A stretch of DNA of 64,000 nt from CAADGV01 sp040290295 (GTDB lineage: Bacteria > Bacteroidota > Ignavibacteria > UBA10030 > UBA6906): the NCBI GenBank assembly GCA_040290295.1, contig PSMW01000014.1, positions 1 to 64,000 on the forward strand, read 5' to 3'. The position numbers and the translations under genes are program-made. Numbering within the stretch: position 1 is the first letter of the stretch; each line of letters opens with the position of its first letter. Of the stretch, positions 9,084 through 18,229 are shown piece by piece. Under the pieces are notes generated by a model, which ran no database searches, was not told the DNA's origin, and saw only the letters and a list, made by a program, of their open reading frames with translations.

Positions 9084-9989
9084 ATGAGCAAGAACGTTTT
9101 GTATCTCATCGGTATTGTTGTGCTTCTCGCGATCGCTGCATTCCTCGTGATGCAGAAGCCGGGTGAACGCAGTCTCGCGCAATCCGCCGGCGAGCCGTTG
9201 GTTACCTACGATTCGGCGGCGGTGGATAAGATGGTTGTTCATACCAAAGACGGCGTCGTCACGTTGGTGCGCGAGGGGGGCAAATGGATGCTGCACGCAC
9301 CGGTTCGGTACCAAGCCGACGAGCAAGCGGTGACCTCCGCTGTTGGTAAGGGGCGAGAGATGAAAATCACGGCGCTCGTCTCGACCAATCCTGCTAAGCA
9401 ACATATCTACGCGGTGGACTCGACCTCGACACTCGTGCAAATCTACTCTAACGAAAACCTTCTCGCCGCATTTCGTGTCGGCAAGCCGAGCAGTAGTTGG
9501 ACGGAAACGTATGTACGCCGCGAAGGTTCGGACGAGGTGTATTCCGTTGAAGGCGTGCTCAACACAACATTCGGCCGCTCGGCGAATGATTGGCGCGACA
9601 AAGCTATCTTCAAGACCGATCAAAAAACAATTAAAGAAGTTACGTTCCGTTTCGGCGACACTACGTTCACGCTGACGGAAAAGGACAGTGCACGGTGGTT
9701 CATCGGAAACGACTCGACGGTCTTCTACACCGTGTCGAGTTTCCTTTCCTCGCTGGCAAACTTCCAGGCGGATGAATTCGTGGACTCGACATTGACATCA
9801 CTGCCGAAGCTCTCTGCCGTCGTCGAAACACAGGGGACGCAGCTTCGCTTCCACCGCCGCGCGGACGGCAAGTACTATGTGCAGCGTTCGACATCGCCGC
9901 AGTGGTTCATGGTGCAGGAGTGGCGAGCGCAGCAGGTGCTGAAACGGAAGAAGGATTTTCTCCCTGCACCTCCGCCGAAGAATGTTTGA
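9084..9989 (+). CDS. DUF4340 domain-containing protein
   Basis: A 301-residue protein with one N-terminal membrane anchor (VLYLIGIVVLLAIAAFLVM) and a beta-rich remainder. The repeating theme of GGKWMLHAPVRYQADEQAV and KDSARWFIGNDS is typical of DUF4340. Such proteins commonly follow GldG-like genes, and here the gene starts 15 bases after gldG. It is presumably the last subunit of this envelope-associated ABC system. The exact role is not known. Confidence 0.8.
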   Translation: MSKNVLYLIGIVVLLAIAAFLVMQKPGERSLAQSAGEPLVTYDSAAVDKMVVHTKDGVVTLVREGGKWMLHAPVRYQADEQAVTSAVGKGREMKITALVSTNPAKQHIYAVDSTSTLVQIYSNENLLAAFRVGKPSSSWTETYVRREGSDEVYSVEGVLNTTFGRSANDWRDKAIFKTDQKTIKEVTFRFGDTTFTLTEKDSARWFIGNDSTVFYTVSSFLSSLANFQADEFVDSTLTSLPKLSAVVETQGTQLRFHRRADGKYYVQRSTSPQWFMVQEWRAQQVLKRKKDFLPAPPPKNV

Positions 9990-10052
9990 GAACGCCGCGA
10001 CCGTGTACGGAAGGATGTACCTCTTCCGTACACGCGTTCGTGTCGCGCGTTC
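9990..10052 (+). terminator. Long hairpin at the end of the gld operon
   Basis: A perfect 12-bp stem, CGTGTACGGAAG (10002-10013) with CTTCCGTACACG (10023-10034), closes a 9-base loop. Outer arms GAACGCCGCGAC (9990-10001) and GTCGCGCGTTC (10042-10052) extend it with one bulge. It begins directly after the stop of the DUF4340 gene. No U-tract follows, so it may act as a processing or stability hairpin rather than a simple intrinsic terminator. Confidence 0.6.
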
Positions 10053-10100
10053 GCTGTTCGGTCATCGACCACAGCACTCCCACACATCGAGAGAATCGTC

Positions 10101-11438
10101 ATGCGCCGCACCCTGGTCTTCATCCTTTTGCTTCTCCATGTCGTTGCACACGCAAGCACAACCGTTCGCTCGGGTCCCATGGTCGGGTACGGCGAGATGC
10201 GTGAGGCACTCCTTTGGGTGCAGTTAAGCAGCGCAGGCACGGTGCAGTATCGCTACTGGATCACAGGAGAGAAGTCGAAAGCCCTTGTGAGTGCGAAAAC
10301 TTCCGCCACGAAAGAGTCGGACTACATCGCCACCGTCGTCTTGACCGACCTGACGCCCGGCAGCCGGTACGAATACGAACTCCTTCTCGACGGCAAACCC
10401 GTCCCGCTTCGTCGGAGACTCACGTTTGTGACTCAACCTCTTTGGCAATGGCGTACTGACCCGCCGGCTTTCACCGTTGCGTTCGGTTCTTGCTCCTACG
10501 TCAACGACCCGCCCTCGGATCGGCCCGGCAAACCGTACGGCGGCAGCTATTCCATCTTCGAGGCAATCGCTGCGAAGCAACCAGAGGTGATGTTGTGGCT
10601 GGGAGACAACTGGTATTATCGTGAAGATGACTACTATGCGCCGAGCCGGATGCGCAAACGCCCCGCGTACGATCGCTCGTTGCCCGCACTCCAGCACCTC
10701 CTCGGTTCGACGCATCACTATGCAGTGTGGGACGATCACGATTTCGGTTCGAACGACGCCGACCGGACATACCGCTTCCGCACCGAAGCGCTGGCCATTT
10801 TCAAAATGTTTTGGCCCAATCCGACGTTCGGCACGCTCGAAACCCCCGGTGTGTTCTTTCGCTTTATGTGGGGAGATGTCGAATTCTTCTTGCTCGACGA
10901 TCGCTTCTACCGTTCGCCCAACGCCATGCCCGAAACACCGCACAAGACGATGTTCGGACGAGCGCAGCTCGAATGGTTGAAAGAGGGACTCATCTCGAGC
11001 AGAGCCACGTTCAAGGTGATCGTCAACGGCAACCAGTTGCTCGCCAAGCATGGCTTCGAGACGTTGCGCAATTATCCGTTCGAGTTCGATGAACTGATGG
11101 GATGGATTAAAGGGAGAAAGATTCCGGGAGTGCTCTTTCTCTCCGGCGATCGACACTTTGCCGAGCTGAGCGTCTTGGCAGATCCGGCATTCTACCCGCT
11201 GTACGATTTCACTTCTTCACCCCTCACGGCTGGTTATGCTGCTGATCGTCGGCCCGAGGAAAATCCGCTGCACGTGGCGGGGACATTCGTGAACGACACG
11301 CGCAATTTCGGACTTCTCCGCTTCGATGGACCATTGGACGACCGGCGCGTAAAGATGGAGCTTTGCGACAGCACAGGCGCAGTCCGTTGGTCGCGGACGG
11401 TCAAGGCGAGCGAACTAAAGCCGCCCGCCGGGCGTTAA
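10101..11438 (+). CDS. PhoD-like alkaline phosphatase family metallophosphoesterase
   Basis: A 445-residue secreted enzyme with a signal peptide (residues 1-18). An N-terminal fibronectin-like domain contains GSRYEYELLLDG, and the catalytic domain follows. PhoD-type metal-binding motifs are present in order: FGSCSY, LWLGDNWYY, WDDHDFG, VNGNQLL and LSGDRHFAEL. PhoD enzymes are Ca/Fe phosphodiesterases/alkaline phosphatases that release phosphate from organic esters outside the cytoplasm. It stands alone, about 110 bases after the gld operon. Confidence 0.88.
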   Translation: MRRTLVFILLLLHVVAHASTTVRSGPMVGYGEMREALLWVQLSSAGTVQYRYWITGEKSKALVSAKTSATKESDYIATVVLTDLTPGSRYEYELLLDGKPVPLRRRLTFVTQPLWQWRTDPPAFTVAFGSCSYVNDPPSDRPGKPYGGSYSIFEAIAAKQPEVMLWLGDNWYYREDDYYAPSRMRKRPAYDRSLPALQHLLGSTHHYAVWDDHDFGSNDADRTYRFRTEALAIFKMFWPNPTFGTLETPGVFFRFMWGDVEFFLLDDRFYRSPNAMPETPHKTMFGRAQLEWLKEGLISSRATFKVIVNGNQLLAKHGFETLRNYPFEFDELMGWIKGRKIPGVLFLSGDRHFAELSVLADPAFYPLYDFTSSPLTAGYAADRRPEENPLHVAGTFVNDTRNFGLLRFDGPLDDRRVKMELCDSTGAVRWSRTVKASELKPPAGR

Positions 11439-11497
11439 AGGTGGTAGAAGAAACAGGCGTTCTTTTCGTGATCGACATGCTGAACATCGCGTGTGCC

Positions 11498-11524
11498 GTG
11501 CCGGCATCTTCGGCGATGCGGCAC
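11498..11524 (+). other. Stable GC-rich hairpin upstream of the cysteine synthase operon
   Basis: GTGCCG-G-CATC pairs with GATGCGGCAC (one bulged G) around a TTCGGC loop. It lies in the 216-base gap between the phosphatase gene and the cysteine synthase start. The downstream sequence is only mildly T-rich (ctcctttct). It could end the phosphatase transcript or sit in the operon leader. Confidence 0.4.
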
Positions 11525-11654
11525 GCTCCTTTCTGTACTCTCCGCTGCATCTGTTGCTGCTGTTGTTGAACCACGAGTTCAGCAACAGCCGTCTTTCCCT
11601 TTACACTGTCTCTTACGTACCGTTCACGATCGAACGTTCGTTCTTTGCTTTTTT

Positions 11655-12623
11655 ATGATTACTATGCTCCACACGGGTGAACAGCGAGGTGCGGTTCTGT
11701 CGAGTCTTGTGGGCAACACGCCGTTGCTTCGGCTAGCAAATGTTGCACGAGCGGAAGTCGGACAAGGTGTCGAGTTGTGTGCAAAGGCTGAGTGGTACAA
11801 TCCGGGTGGGTCCGTGAAGGATCGTGCAGCGTTGCACATGCTCAACGAGGGCATACAGCGTGGTGCGCTCACGCCGGAGAAGATCATCATCGATGCAACG
11901 AGCGGCAATACGGGCATCGCGTATGCGATGTTCGGCGCTGTGCTCGGGTATCGTGTGCAGCTTGCCGTACCGGCGAACGCAACCGTCGAACGCAAGCGTC
12001 TTCTCGCTGCCTATGGGGCAGATGTGTTCTACACCGATCCATTGGAGGGAACCGACGGCGCGCAGGAGATCGTACGCCGGCTTGTTCAGCAACACCCCGA
12101 TCGGTATTTTTATCCCGATCAATACAACAATCCTGCAAATTGGCAGGCGCATTACGTTAGCACCGCGCTCGAAATTCTCGAACAAACCCATGGGCGCGTA
12201 ACGCATTTCGTCGCGGGACTCGGCACCACCGGCACGTTTGTCGGAACCGCGCGCAGGTTGAAGGAGACTCTTCCCGCCGTTCGCTGCATCGGCGTGCAAC
12301 CGGATTCGCCTTTGCATGGATTGGAAGGGCTGAAGCATCTTCGCACGGCGCACGTGCCGGGCATCTTCGATCCATCGTTGGTGGATGAGATGATCGAAGT
12401 TGCCAGCGAGGAAGCTTATGAAATGGCGCGTCGTGTTGCGCGCGAAGAAGGTCTGTTGATTGGACCCTCCTCTGCCGCTGCGCTGGTTGCAGCCCTGCGC
12501 ATCGCCAAAGGCTTAACGCACGGCGTCGTCGTAACGATCTTTGCCGACCACGGCACACGCTACGCAAGCGAACTTTTTAGAGGAACCGACCATGCTGCAC
12601 CTTACGCATACCGCTTTGCATAA
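11655..12623 (+). CDS. cysM: Cysteine synthase (CysM-type), PLP-dependent
   Basis: A 322-residue fold-type II PLP enzyme. The PLP Lys is in NPGGSVKDRAA (Lys55), the substrate loop is TSGNTG (82-87) and the phosphate-binding loop is GLGTTGTFVGT. Such enzymes make cysteine from an activated serine and a sulfide donor. The next two genes encode a JAMM peptidase and a sulfur-carrier/E1/rhodanese fusion. This matches the Mycobacterium CysM-Mec-CysO-MoeZ logic, where sulfur comes from a protein thiocarboxylate rather than free sulfide. The start at 11655 is where homology begins; the frame is open upstream. Its 3' end overlaps the next gene by 32 bases. Confidence 0.9.
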   Translation: MITMLHTGEQRGAVLSSLVGNTPLLRLANVARAEVGQGVELCAKAEWYNPGGSVKDRAALHMLNEGIQRGALTPEKIIIDATSGNTGIAYAMFGAVLGYRVQLAVPANATVERKRLLAAYGADVFYTDPLEGTDGAQEIVRRLVQQHPDRYFYPDQYNNPANWQAHYVSTALEILEQTHGRVTHFVAGLGTTGTFVGTARRLKETLPAVRCIGVQPDSPLHGLEGLKHLRTAHVPGIFDPSLVDEMIEVASEEAYEMARRVAREEGLLIGPSSAAALVAALRIAKGLTHGVVVTIFADHGTRYASELFRGTDHAAPYAYRFA

Positions 12624-13032
12624 ACTGAAAGTGCATGCCATGCGCTCCTCCCCCGAAGAATGTTGCGGTATGGTGCTCGGAACAGAAGCGGGAGATACGC
12701 GTCGGGCGTGCGACATTCTCGAAGCACACAATGCGGGCATCGAACTGCGCGAGCGGCGCTATCACATCCTGCCGGAGGAGTATCGGCGTGCCGAAGCCTT
12801 CGCCGCTCGACACGGCGTCCAGATTCTCGGCTTGTACCATTCTCATCCCAACCATCCGGCGGAGCCTTCGCTGCTCGATCTCGAATATGCCCTGCCGTGG
12901 TTCTCGTACATCATCGTGGCAGTTGAGAAAGGCATTCCGTCGGCGGTGCGTTCATGGCGCCTGCGTGAGGACCGCTCGCACTTCGACGAAGAACGTCTAG
13001 AGACGATTCTCGGTGAGTGTGTCCACGGATGA
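12592..13032 (+). CDS. JAMM/MPN+ metallopeptidase (Mec-like)
   Basis: A 146-residue zinc peptidase with the full JAMM signature: Glu22/Glu23 in SPEECCGMVLG, then His83 and His85, Ser93 and Asp96 in a HSHP...SLLD pattern with the canonical spacing. In Mycobacterium tuberculosis, Mec cleaves cysteine from the C-terminus of the sulfur carrier CysO. JAMM enzymes also cut after the Gly-Gly of ubiquitin-like proteins. It starts inside the end of the cysteine synthase gene (ATG 12592, RBS agagga), implying coupled translation. Its likely substrate is the carrier domain encoded next. Confidence 0.9.
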   Translation: MLHLTHTALHKLKVHAMRSSPEECCGMVLGTEAGDTRRACDILEAHNAGIELRERRYHILPEEYRRAEAFAARHGVQILGLYHSHPNHPAEPSLLDLEYALPWFSYIIVAVEKGIPSAVRSWRLREDRSHFDEERLETILGECVHG

Positions 13033-13101
13033 AGGATGGAGCGATATCATGATTATCATCGTGCGAAACCATGTTGTGTGTTGAAAGGAGATTGATGGAC
13101 T

Positions 13102-14538
13102 ATGGCAGCAACTCTTCTCATCCCGACGCCGTTGCGTGCCTTTACGGAACAACGCAGCGCGGTCATCGTCGAAGGACGAACCGTCGGGGAGATGCTCGAC
13201 CACCTCGTGACGATCTATCCGCCGTTGCGACGTCATCTTTTTACCGATAACGGCAAGCTTCGCGCGTTCGTCAACGTCTATGTGAACGACGAGGATATTC
13301 GCTCCCTGAAGAACGAGCAAACGCCCGTCAACGACAACGACGTCGTCAGCATCATTCCTTCCATCGCCGGCGGGTCATCGAGCACGGCCGGCCGCGACAC
13401 CATCACGCTCTCGGCGGAAGAGTTTCGCCGCTACGGCAGACATTTGCTCATGCCCGAGGTCGGCCTTGAAGGCCAGAAAAAACTCAAGGCTGCCGCTGTC
13501 GTGCTCATCGGCGCTGGGGGACTCGGATCGCCGCTGGCTCTCTACCTTGCTGCGGCGGGCGTCGGGCGCATTGGCATCGTGGATTTCGATGTCGTGGATC
13601 ATTCCAACTTGCAACGACAGGTCTTGCACTCAACGGAATACATCGGTACATCGAAACTCGCCTCCGCCAAGCAGCGGATTCAGGGGATCAACCCGCATGT
13701 CGAAGTCACGTTGCACGAAACAAGACTCACCTCCGAGAACGCACTGGACATTCTACGCAACTACGACGTCATCGTTGATGGCGCCGACAATTTCCCGACA
13801 CGCTACTTGGTGAACGACGCATGCGTGCTCTTGAAGAAACCGAACGTGTATGGCAGCATCTTTCGGTTGGATGGGCAGGCATCGGTGTTCTTTGCCGAAG
13901 AAGGACCATGCTATCGCTGCTTGTATGCTGCGCCGCCACCGCCCGGACTCGTTCCCAGTTGCGCCGAAGGAGGCGTCTTGGGCGTTCTCCCGGGCATCAT
14001 CGGGACGATTCAAGCGATGGAAACGATCAAGCTAATTCTCGGTATCGGCAAGCCGCTGATCGGCAGGCTGCTGTTGCTGGATGCACTCAGCATGCAGTTC
14101 CGCGAGCTGAAGCTTCGCAAGAATCCCGATTGTCCGATCTGCGGCGATCATCCGTCGATCACGGAGTTGATCGACTATGAAGCCTTCTGTGGTGTCGAGC
14201 CGAGCGCGACCAGCGGTGATCGTGCATGGACGATGACGGTCGAGGAGTTGAAAGCTCGTCTCGATCGCGGCGAGGATATCCTCATCGTCGATGTGCGCGA
14301 ACCGCACGAGTACGAGATCGTCAATCTGGGAGGCGTGCTGATACCGCTGAACGATCTCCCCAAGCGCGTGCATGAGTTGGACACGGCACGCGAGATTGTC
14401 GTTCACTGCCATCGCGGAACACGCAGTGCTCGCGCAGTCGAGTTTCTCCGTCAGATTGGATTCGCGAAAGTGAAAAATCTTGCCGGCGGTATCGACGCTT
14501 GGGCGGAGAAGATCGATCCTCAGCTCGTGCGATACTGA
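13102..14538 (+). CDS. Fusion of MoaD/ThiS-like sulfur carrier, E1-like adenylyltransferase and rhodanese
   Basis: A 478-residue three-domain protein. Residues 1-91 form a ubiquitin-like sulfur carrier ending in SIAGG (Gly90-Gly91). Residues about 102-365 are a ThiF/MoeB/MoeZ-type E1 with the nucleotide loop GAGGLGS (137-143), Arg in NLQRQ (172), Cys287 in VPSCAEG and two zinc CxxC pairs (270/273, 344/347). Residues about 375-478 are a rhodanese with Cys436 in HCHRGTRS. The protein should adenylate and thiocarboxylate a carrier C-terminus and supply sulfur from its rhodanese. Because the carrier Gly-Gly is internal, followed by the SSSTAGRD linker, it must be cut free or act on a separate carrier. 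The JAMM gene upstream is the obvious protease. Confidence 0.9.
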   Translation: MAATLLIPTPLRAFTEQRSAVIVEGRTVGEMLDHLVTIYPPLRRHLFTDNGKLRAFVNVYVNDEDIRSLKNEQTPVNDNDVVSIIPSIAGGSSSTAGRDTITLSAEEFRRYGRHLLMPEVGLEGQKKLKAAAVVLIGAGGLGSPLALYLAAAGVGRIGIVDFDVVDHSNLQRQVLHSTEYIGTSKLASAKQRIQGINPHVEVTLHETRLTSENALDILRNYDVIVDGADNFPTRYLVNDACVLLKKPNVYGSIFRLDGQASVFFAEEGPCYRCLYAAPPPPGLVPSCAEGGVLGVLPGIIGTIQAMETIKLILGIGKPLIGRLLLLDALSMQFRELKLRKNPDCPICGDHPSITELIDYEAFCGVEPSATSGDRAWTMTVEELKARLDRGEDILIVDVREPHEYEIVNLGGVLIPLNDLPKRVHELDTAREIVVHCHRGTRSARAVEFLRQIGFAKVKNLAGGIDAWAEKIDPQLVRY

Positions 14539-14584
14539 ACGCCCGCCGGCCATCGAGAGGAACGACAGAAGAGGAGCGGCACCG

Positions 14585-15655
14585 TTACGCAGTGTGCGGA
14601 ATGGTTGCGCCGACGGCGGGACGAGCCGTCGGTTGTTCCGCAAGTTTTTGTAGCATGATACCTGCGACCTGCTCGACTGAGATTTCCTCGAGCGTGCACT
14701 TCTTCGGATCGCGAGGGCAGCGCACCTGGCAGTATCCCTCGGGAGGGAAAATGATGGTGGCATCGTTCCCTTTCGGTCCCCACAATGTAGGCGAAGCACC
14801 CGACAGTGGAGAGAAGAGGCTGATCGTGGGCACGCGCAGCGCAGCAGCCATGTGCATCGGACCTGTGCTGGAGGAGAACAAGCAGCGGAGGTGTGTCAGC
14901 ACGCCCATCAGCTCGCGGAGTGTAAGCCGTCCTCGCAGATCGAGTATCCGCTTGCTGCGGACAAGCGGCGTGTCGTTCTTCGCATCGGTGAAGACGATCT
15001 TCACGTTCTCGGTTGTTCGTGTCGTGATAAGCTCGGCGAGGGCGCTGTAGCGTTCGGCTTGCCAATTCGGGGCGGAATTGCCGTTGCTGACGTGAAAGCC
15101 GAGCAGCGTGTCTCGCTCCTGAGCGCCGGCCGATTGGAGAATTTCCCAACCTCGTTGGCGCTCCTGTTCGGTGAGAAACAACTCGGTCGTCAGATCGTTC
15201 GTCCGCACGCCGATCGTTCTCCCCAATTCCAGACAGTAATCCGCTTCATGCCGAAGCGGGATGTACTTGTGGCGGCTGACCCCCCGCATGCCCGTGATGA
15301 CGCCGTAGAATTTTGTTCCAACCCCAATGCGTCTCGGAATGCCGGCGAAGAACAACATCCATGCAGCACGCTCCGTCGGCATGAGAAGAAGAGCGGTATC
15401 GTAACGACGGGTGCGAAGGGCGCGCACCTGTCTCCAGAACCCACGGCGCCCGGCGTGTTCGCCTCGAGGATCGTCCACGAAGATATCGTTGAGGTGAGGA
15501 TTGTGCAGTAAGAGGTCGCGTGCATACGGCTGCACCATTGCGCCGATGAACGCGTCGGGAAACGTTTGGCGAAGTGCGCGGATGAGCGGCGTTGCAAGAA
15601 CAACGTCGCCCAGACGATCGGTGCGGACGACAAGGATGCGGCGCGGCTTTCTCAT
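14585..15655 (-). CDS. Glycosyltransferase family 9 (heptosyltransferase-like)
   Basis: A 356-residue GT9 protein. The N-terminal motif is ILVVRTDRLGDVVLATPLIRAL. The donor-binding C-terminal half contains FHVSNGNSAPNWQAERY and SSSTGPMHMAAALRVPTISLF. The late Cys-containing segment (QVRCPRDPKKCTL) is common in this family. GT9 enzymes add heptose or related sugars to the LPS inner core. The start at 15655 is the first Met of the homologous region. It is convergent with the sulfur-transfer operon and divergent from a second GT9 gene. Confidence 0.85.
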   Translation of the reverse strand: MRKPRRILVVRTDRLGDVVLATPLIRALRQTFPDAFIGAMVQPYARDLLLHNPHLNDIFVDDPRGEHAGRRGFWRQVRALRTRRYDTALLLMPTERAAWMLFFAGIPRRIGVGTKFYGVITGMRGVSRHKYIPLRHEADYCLELGRTIGVRTNDLTTELFLTEQERQRGWEILQSAGAQERDTLLGFHVSNGNSAPNWQAERYSALAELITTRTTENVKIVFTDAKNDTPLVRSKRILDLRGRLTLRELMGVLTHLRCLFSSSTGPMHMAAALRVPTISLFSPLSGASPTLWGPKGNDATIIFPPEGYCQVRCPRDPKKCTLEEISVEQVAGIMLQKLAEQPTARPAVGATIPHTA

Positions 15656-15817
15656 GGCACCACAAGGTAGCAACGTGCGGCGAGAATTTCCAGCGCCGGA
15701 AACCTCCGCGTGTGTTCTCGACGTGATCACGGTGATCTTTGCATGCACATCCCTGCCCCGGGTTGGTCGAGGTTCCGTTGCTATTGCCGCGCGTTTTTGG
15801 TAGAATGCGTCCGCATT

Positions 15818-16882
15818 ATGATACCATCGGTCAACAATGTTCTGGTCATCCGCTTCAGTTCCGTCGGCGACATCGTTCTTGCATCGCTTCTTCTTCGTAC
15901 CCTACGTGCACGGTTTCCCTCAAGTCGTATCGATGTTGTAGTGAAAGAGGAGTTTGCCGACATCGTCCGTTGGAATCCTCACGTCACGACGGTGTTGACG
16001 TTCCCACGGGAAGGGGGCCTCCACGCATTGCATCAGCTTCGGCAGAGAGTTGCGCGCACGACGTACGATCTCGTTCTCGATCTGCATGGCAGTCTTCGCA
16101 GTCGCGTCCTTTGCTTGGGGTTACGCAATGTCCGCCGCGTTTATAAGCGCGTGCTTGCACGGTGGCTGCTGGTACGCTTCAAACTGAATCGCTACGACGC
16201 CTTGGGCGGCTCCCCGAGTGTTGCTGTGCGGTATCTCGAAACAGCAAAAGCCTTCGGGGTGGAAGATGACGGGAGGGGACTCGAGTATTTTTTCACGCCC
16301 GATCATGCTCGTGCCGTTGATGATGTGTTGCTCTCCGAGGGATTTCATCCACACGACGTCTTCATCGGTCTCTGTCCGTCTGCGAAGCATAATACAAAAA
16401 TGTGGCTGAAGGAACGCTTTGGAGAAGTTGCCGCTGCGTTGGGTGCTGAACGCCGCCTTCCCGTGATGCTCTTCGGCTCGGAGAGCGAACGAGACCGATG
16501 CCGCGACATTGCAACGCACATCACTCGCCTGATGCCCCACGTGCGTGTGCTCGATCTCTCCGGCAGCTTGTCGCTGGCGGAAACGGCGTCGGCAATGGAC
16601 AAGTGCGTTGTTGTCATCACGAACGATTCGGGCTTGATGCATATCGCCGCCGCGCGCAAACGACCCGTTGTGGCACTCTTCGGTCCAACGGTGAAGGAGT
16701 TTGGATTCTTTCCCTTCGGCACACAGAGTACCGTTGTGGAAGTCGATGGCTTGTCGTGCCGGCCGTGTTCGCCTATCGGACTTTTCGCGTGTCCGCGAGG
16801 GCATTTCAAGTGCATGAAGGACATTGCTTCGCAGCGCGTGATTGATGCCGCAACATCTCTCCTCACAACGGTGCCGAGATGA
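15818..16882 (+). CDS. Glycosyltransferase family 9 (heptosyltransferase-like)
   Basis: A 354-residue GT9 protein opening with VLVIRFSSVGDIVLASLLLRTL. The acceptor/donor site pieces are ITNDSGLMHIAAARKRPVVALFGPT and the late CRPCSPIGLFACPRGHFKCM cluster. It probably transfers heptose to the lipid A-Kdo core. The stop overlaps the kdtA start (ATGA at 16879-16882), so both LPS-core enzymes are made together. The frame is open upstream of 15818, but the homologous region begins there. Confidence 0.87.
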   Translation: MIPSVNNVLVIRFSSVGDIVLASLLLRTLRARFPSSRIDVVVKEEFADIVRWNPHVTTVLTFPREGGLHALHQLRQRVARTTYDLVLDLHGSLRSRVLCLGLRNVRRVYKRVLARWLLVRFKLNRYDALGGSPSVAVRYLETAKAFGVEDDGRGLEYFFTPDHARAVDDVLLSEGFHPHDVFIGLCPSAKHNTKMWLKERFGEVAAALGAERRLPVMLFGSESERDRCRDIATHITRLMPHVRVLDLSGSLSLAETASAMDKCVVVITNDSGLMHIAAARKRPVVALFGPTVKEFGFFPFGTQSTVVEVDGLSCRPCSPIGLFACPRGHFKCMKDIASQRVIDAATSLLTTVPR

Positions 16883-18165
16883 GCTTGGTTTGGTACGTCG
16901 TGTATTCCTATGTCGTCTTGCCGGTGTTGTGGGTAACGATTCATGTGATGGCTCTCTTCAAGAGGAAGGTCCGTCATGGCTTGCGTGCTCGACGGCGGTT
17001 GTTCCCGATGTTGGAGCGCCACATCGAGCACAAACTCGAGACGGGAAAGCGCGTGTGGTTTCATGCGTCGTCCTTGGGAGAGTTCGAACAGGCAAAGCCG
17101 ATTATCGCCGCATTGAAAGAACGCTACCCCACGTTGCGCATCATCGTTACGTTCTTCTCGCCATCGGGCTACGAGCATTCGCGCAAGTATCCGTTGGCGG
17201 ATGCGGTAAGCTACATTCCCATCGACACACCGCGGAATGCTCGCCGGTTCGTCCGCTCGGTCAACCCGGATTGTGCGGTGATTATCCGCTACGATGTGTG
17301 GCCCAATCATGTGTGGGAACTGCACCGACGCGGCATTCCCGCCCTCATCGCGAACGCCACGATGCGGGCCACCTCCAAGCGTCGCCTCCCCGTCGTTCGG
17401 CAGTTTCACCGGTGTGTGTATGAAACGTTCGACAAAATCCTGACCGTCTCGGAGCAGGATGTGCAGGCGTTCGCGTTGTTTCGCTTGCGGCATCCGCTGA
17501 TCGAACCGATCGGCGACACGCGATTCGATCAAGTCGCCCTTCGCTGTCGTGAAGCGCGCAAGCGGCACTTGATNNNNNNNNNNCCAGCCGTTCTCCAAAA
17601 CAAGAAGGTGATCGTGGCTGGCAGCACGTGGCCCGACGATGAAGAGGTGTTGCTTCCGGCATTTCAGAAATTGCGCGAACGCGTACCGCAGCTTCTGCTC
17701 ATTCTCGTGCCACACGAACCGACCATCGATCATCTTGAAGAGTTGGAAAGCGACCTTCAAGGGCAGGCAAGCTTCATCCGTTTTTCTGCTTTGAACGATT
17801 ACAGCGGCGAGCATGTCATTATCGTCGATAGCATCGGTGTGCTGATGGCTCTGTACAGCTACGCTCATGTTACGTATATTGGTGGAGGCTTCAAACAGAA
17901 CGTGCACAACGTTCTCGAGGCGGCGGTGTACGGCGTTCCGGTCGTGTACGGTCAGCGGCACAAGAATTCACAGGAAGCGATCGCGCTTGCCGAACGCGGC
18001 GGCGGGTTCGTCGTCAGCGATGGCGCGACGCTCTACGAAACACTTCACCATCTCTTGATGAACGATCGCCTCCGAACTCGAGCAGGCACGATCGCCGGCG
18101 CATTCGTGCAGGAACATACCGGTGCAACCGAGCGCTTTGTGAAACACATCGAGCAGTTCTTGTGA
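16879..18165 (+). CDS. kdtA: 3-deoxy-D-manno-octulosonic acid (Kdo) transferase
   Basis: A 428-residue Kdo transferase (WaaA) with an N-terminal membrane anchor. The catalytic segment WFHASSLGEFEQAKPII contains the conserved Glu (about residue 68). The C-terminal donor domain contains VAGSTWPDDEEVLL and HVTYIGGGFKQNVHNVLEAAVYGVPV. It links CMP-Kdo to lipid IVA, so the organism makes Kdo-containing LPS. A 10-N assembly gap (17574-17583) removes about four residues but keeps the frame. It overlaps the upstream glycosyltransferase by four bases. Confidence 0.92.
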   Translation: MSLVWYVVYSYVVLPVLWVTIHVMALFKRKVRHGLRARRRLFPMLERHIEHKLETGKRVWFHASSLGEFEQAKPIIAALKERYPTLRIIVTFFSPSGYEHSRKYPLADAVSYIPIDTPRNARRFVRSVNPDCAVIIRYDVWPNHVWELHRRGIPALIANATMRATSKRRLPVVRQFHRCVYETFDKILTVSEQDVQAFALFRLRHPLIEPIGDTRFDQVALRCREARKRHLXXXXPAVLQNKKVIVAGSTWPDDEEVLLPAFQKLRERVPQLLLILVPHEPTIDHLEELESDLQGQASFIRFSALNDYSGEHVIIVDSIGVLMALYSYAHVTYIGGGFKQNVHNVLEAAVYGVPVVYGQRHKNSQEAIALAERGGGFVVSDGATLYETLHHLLMNDRLRTRAGTIAGAFVQEHTGATERFVKHIEQFL

Positions 18166-18229
18166 GCACCGCATTGCGAGCATGCCTCGGTGTTTTTCCT
18201 GTCATATTTTTTTGTAGGAATGAACTCGG

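Noticed and set aside
16345..17961. 538-codon minus-strand open frame
   Set aside because: Antisense shadow of the glycosyltransferase and kdtA genes, rich in His/Arg as expected from reversed coding sequence.
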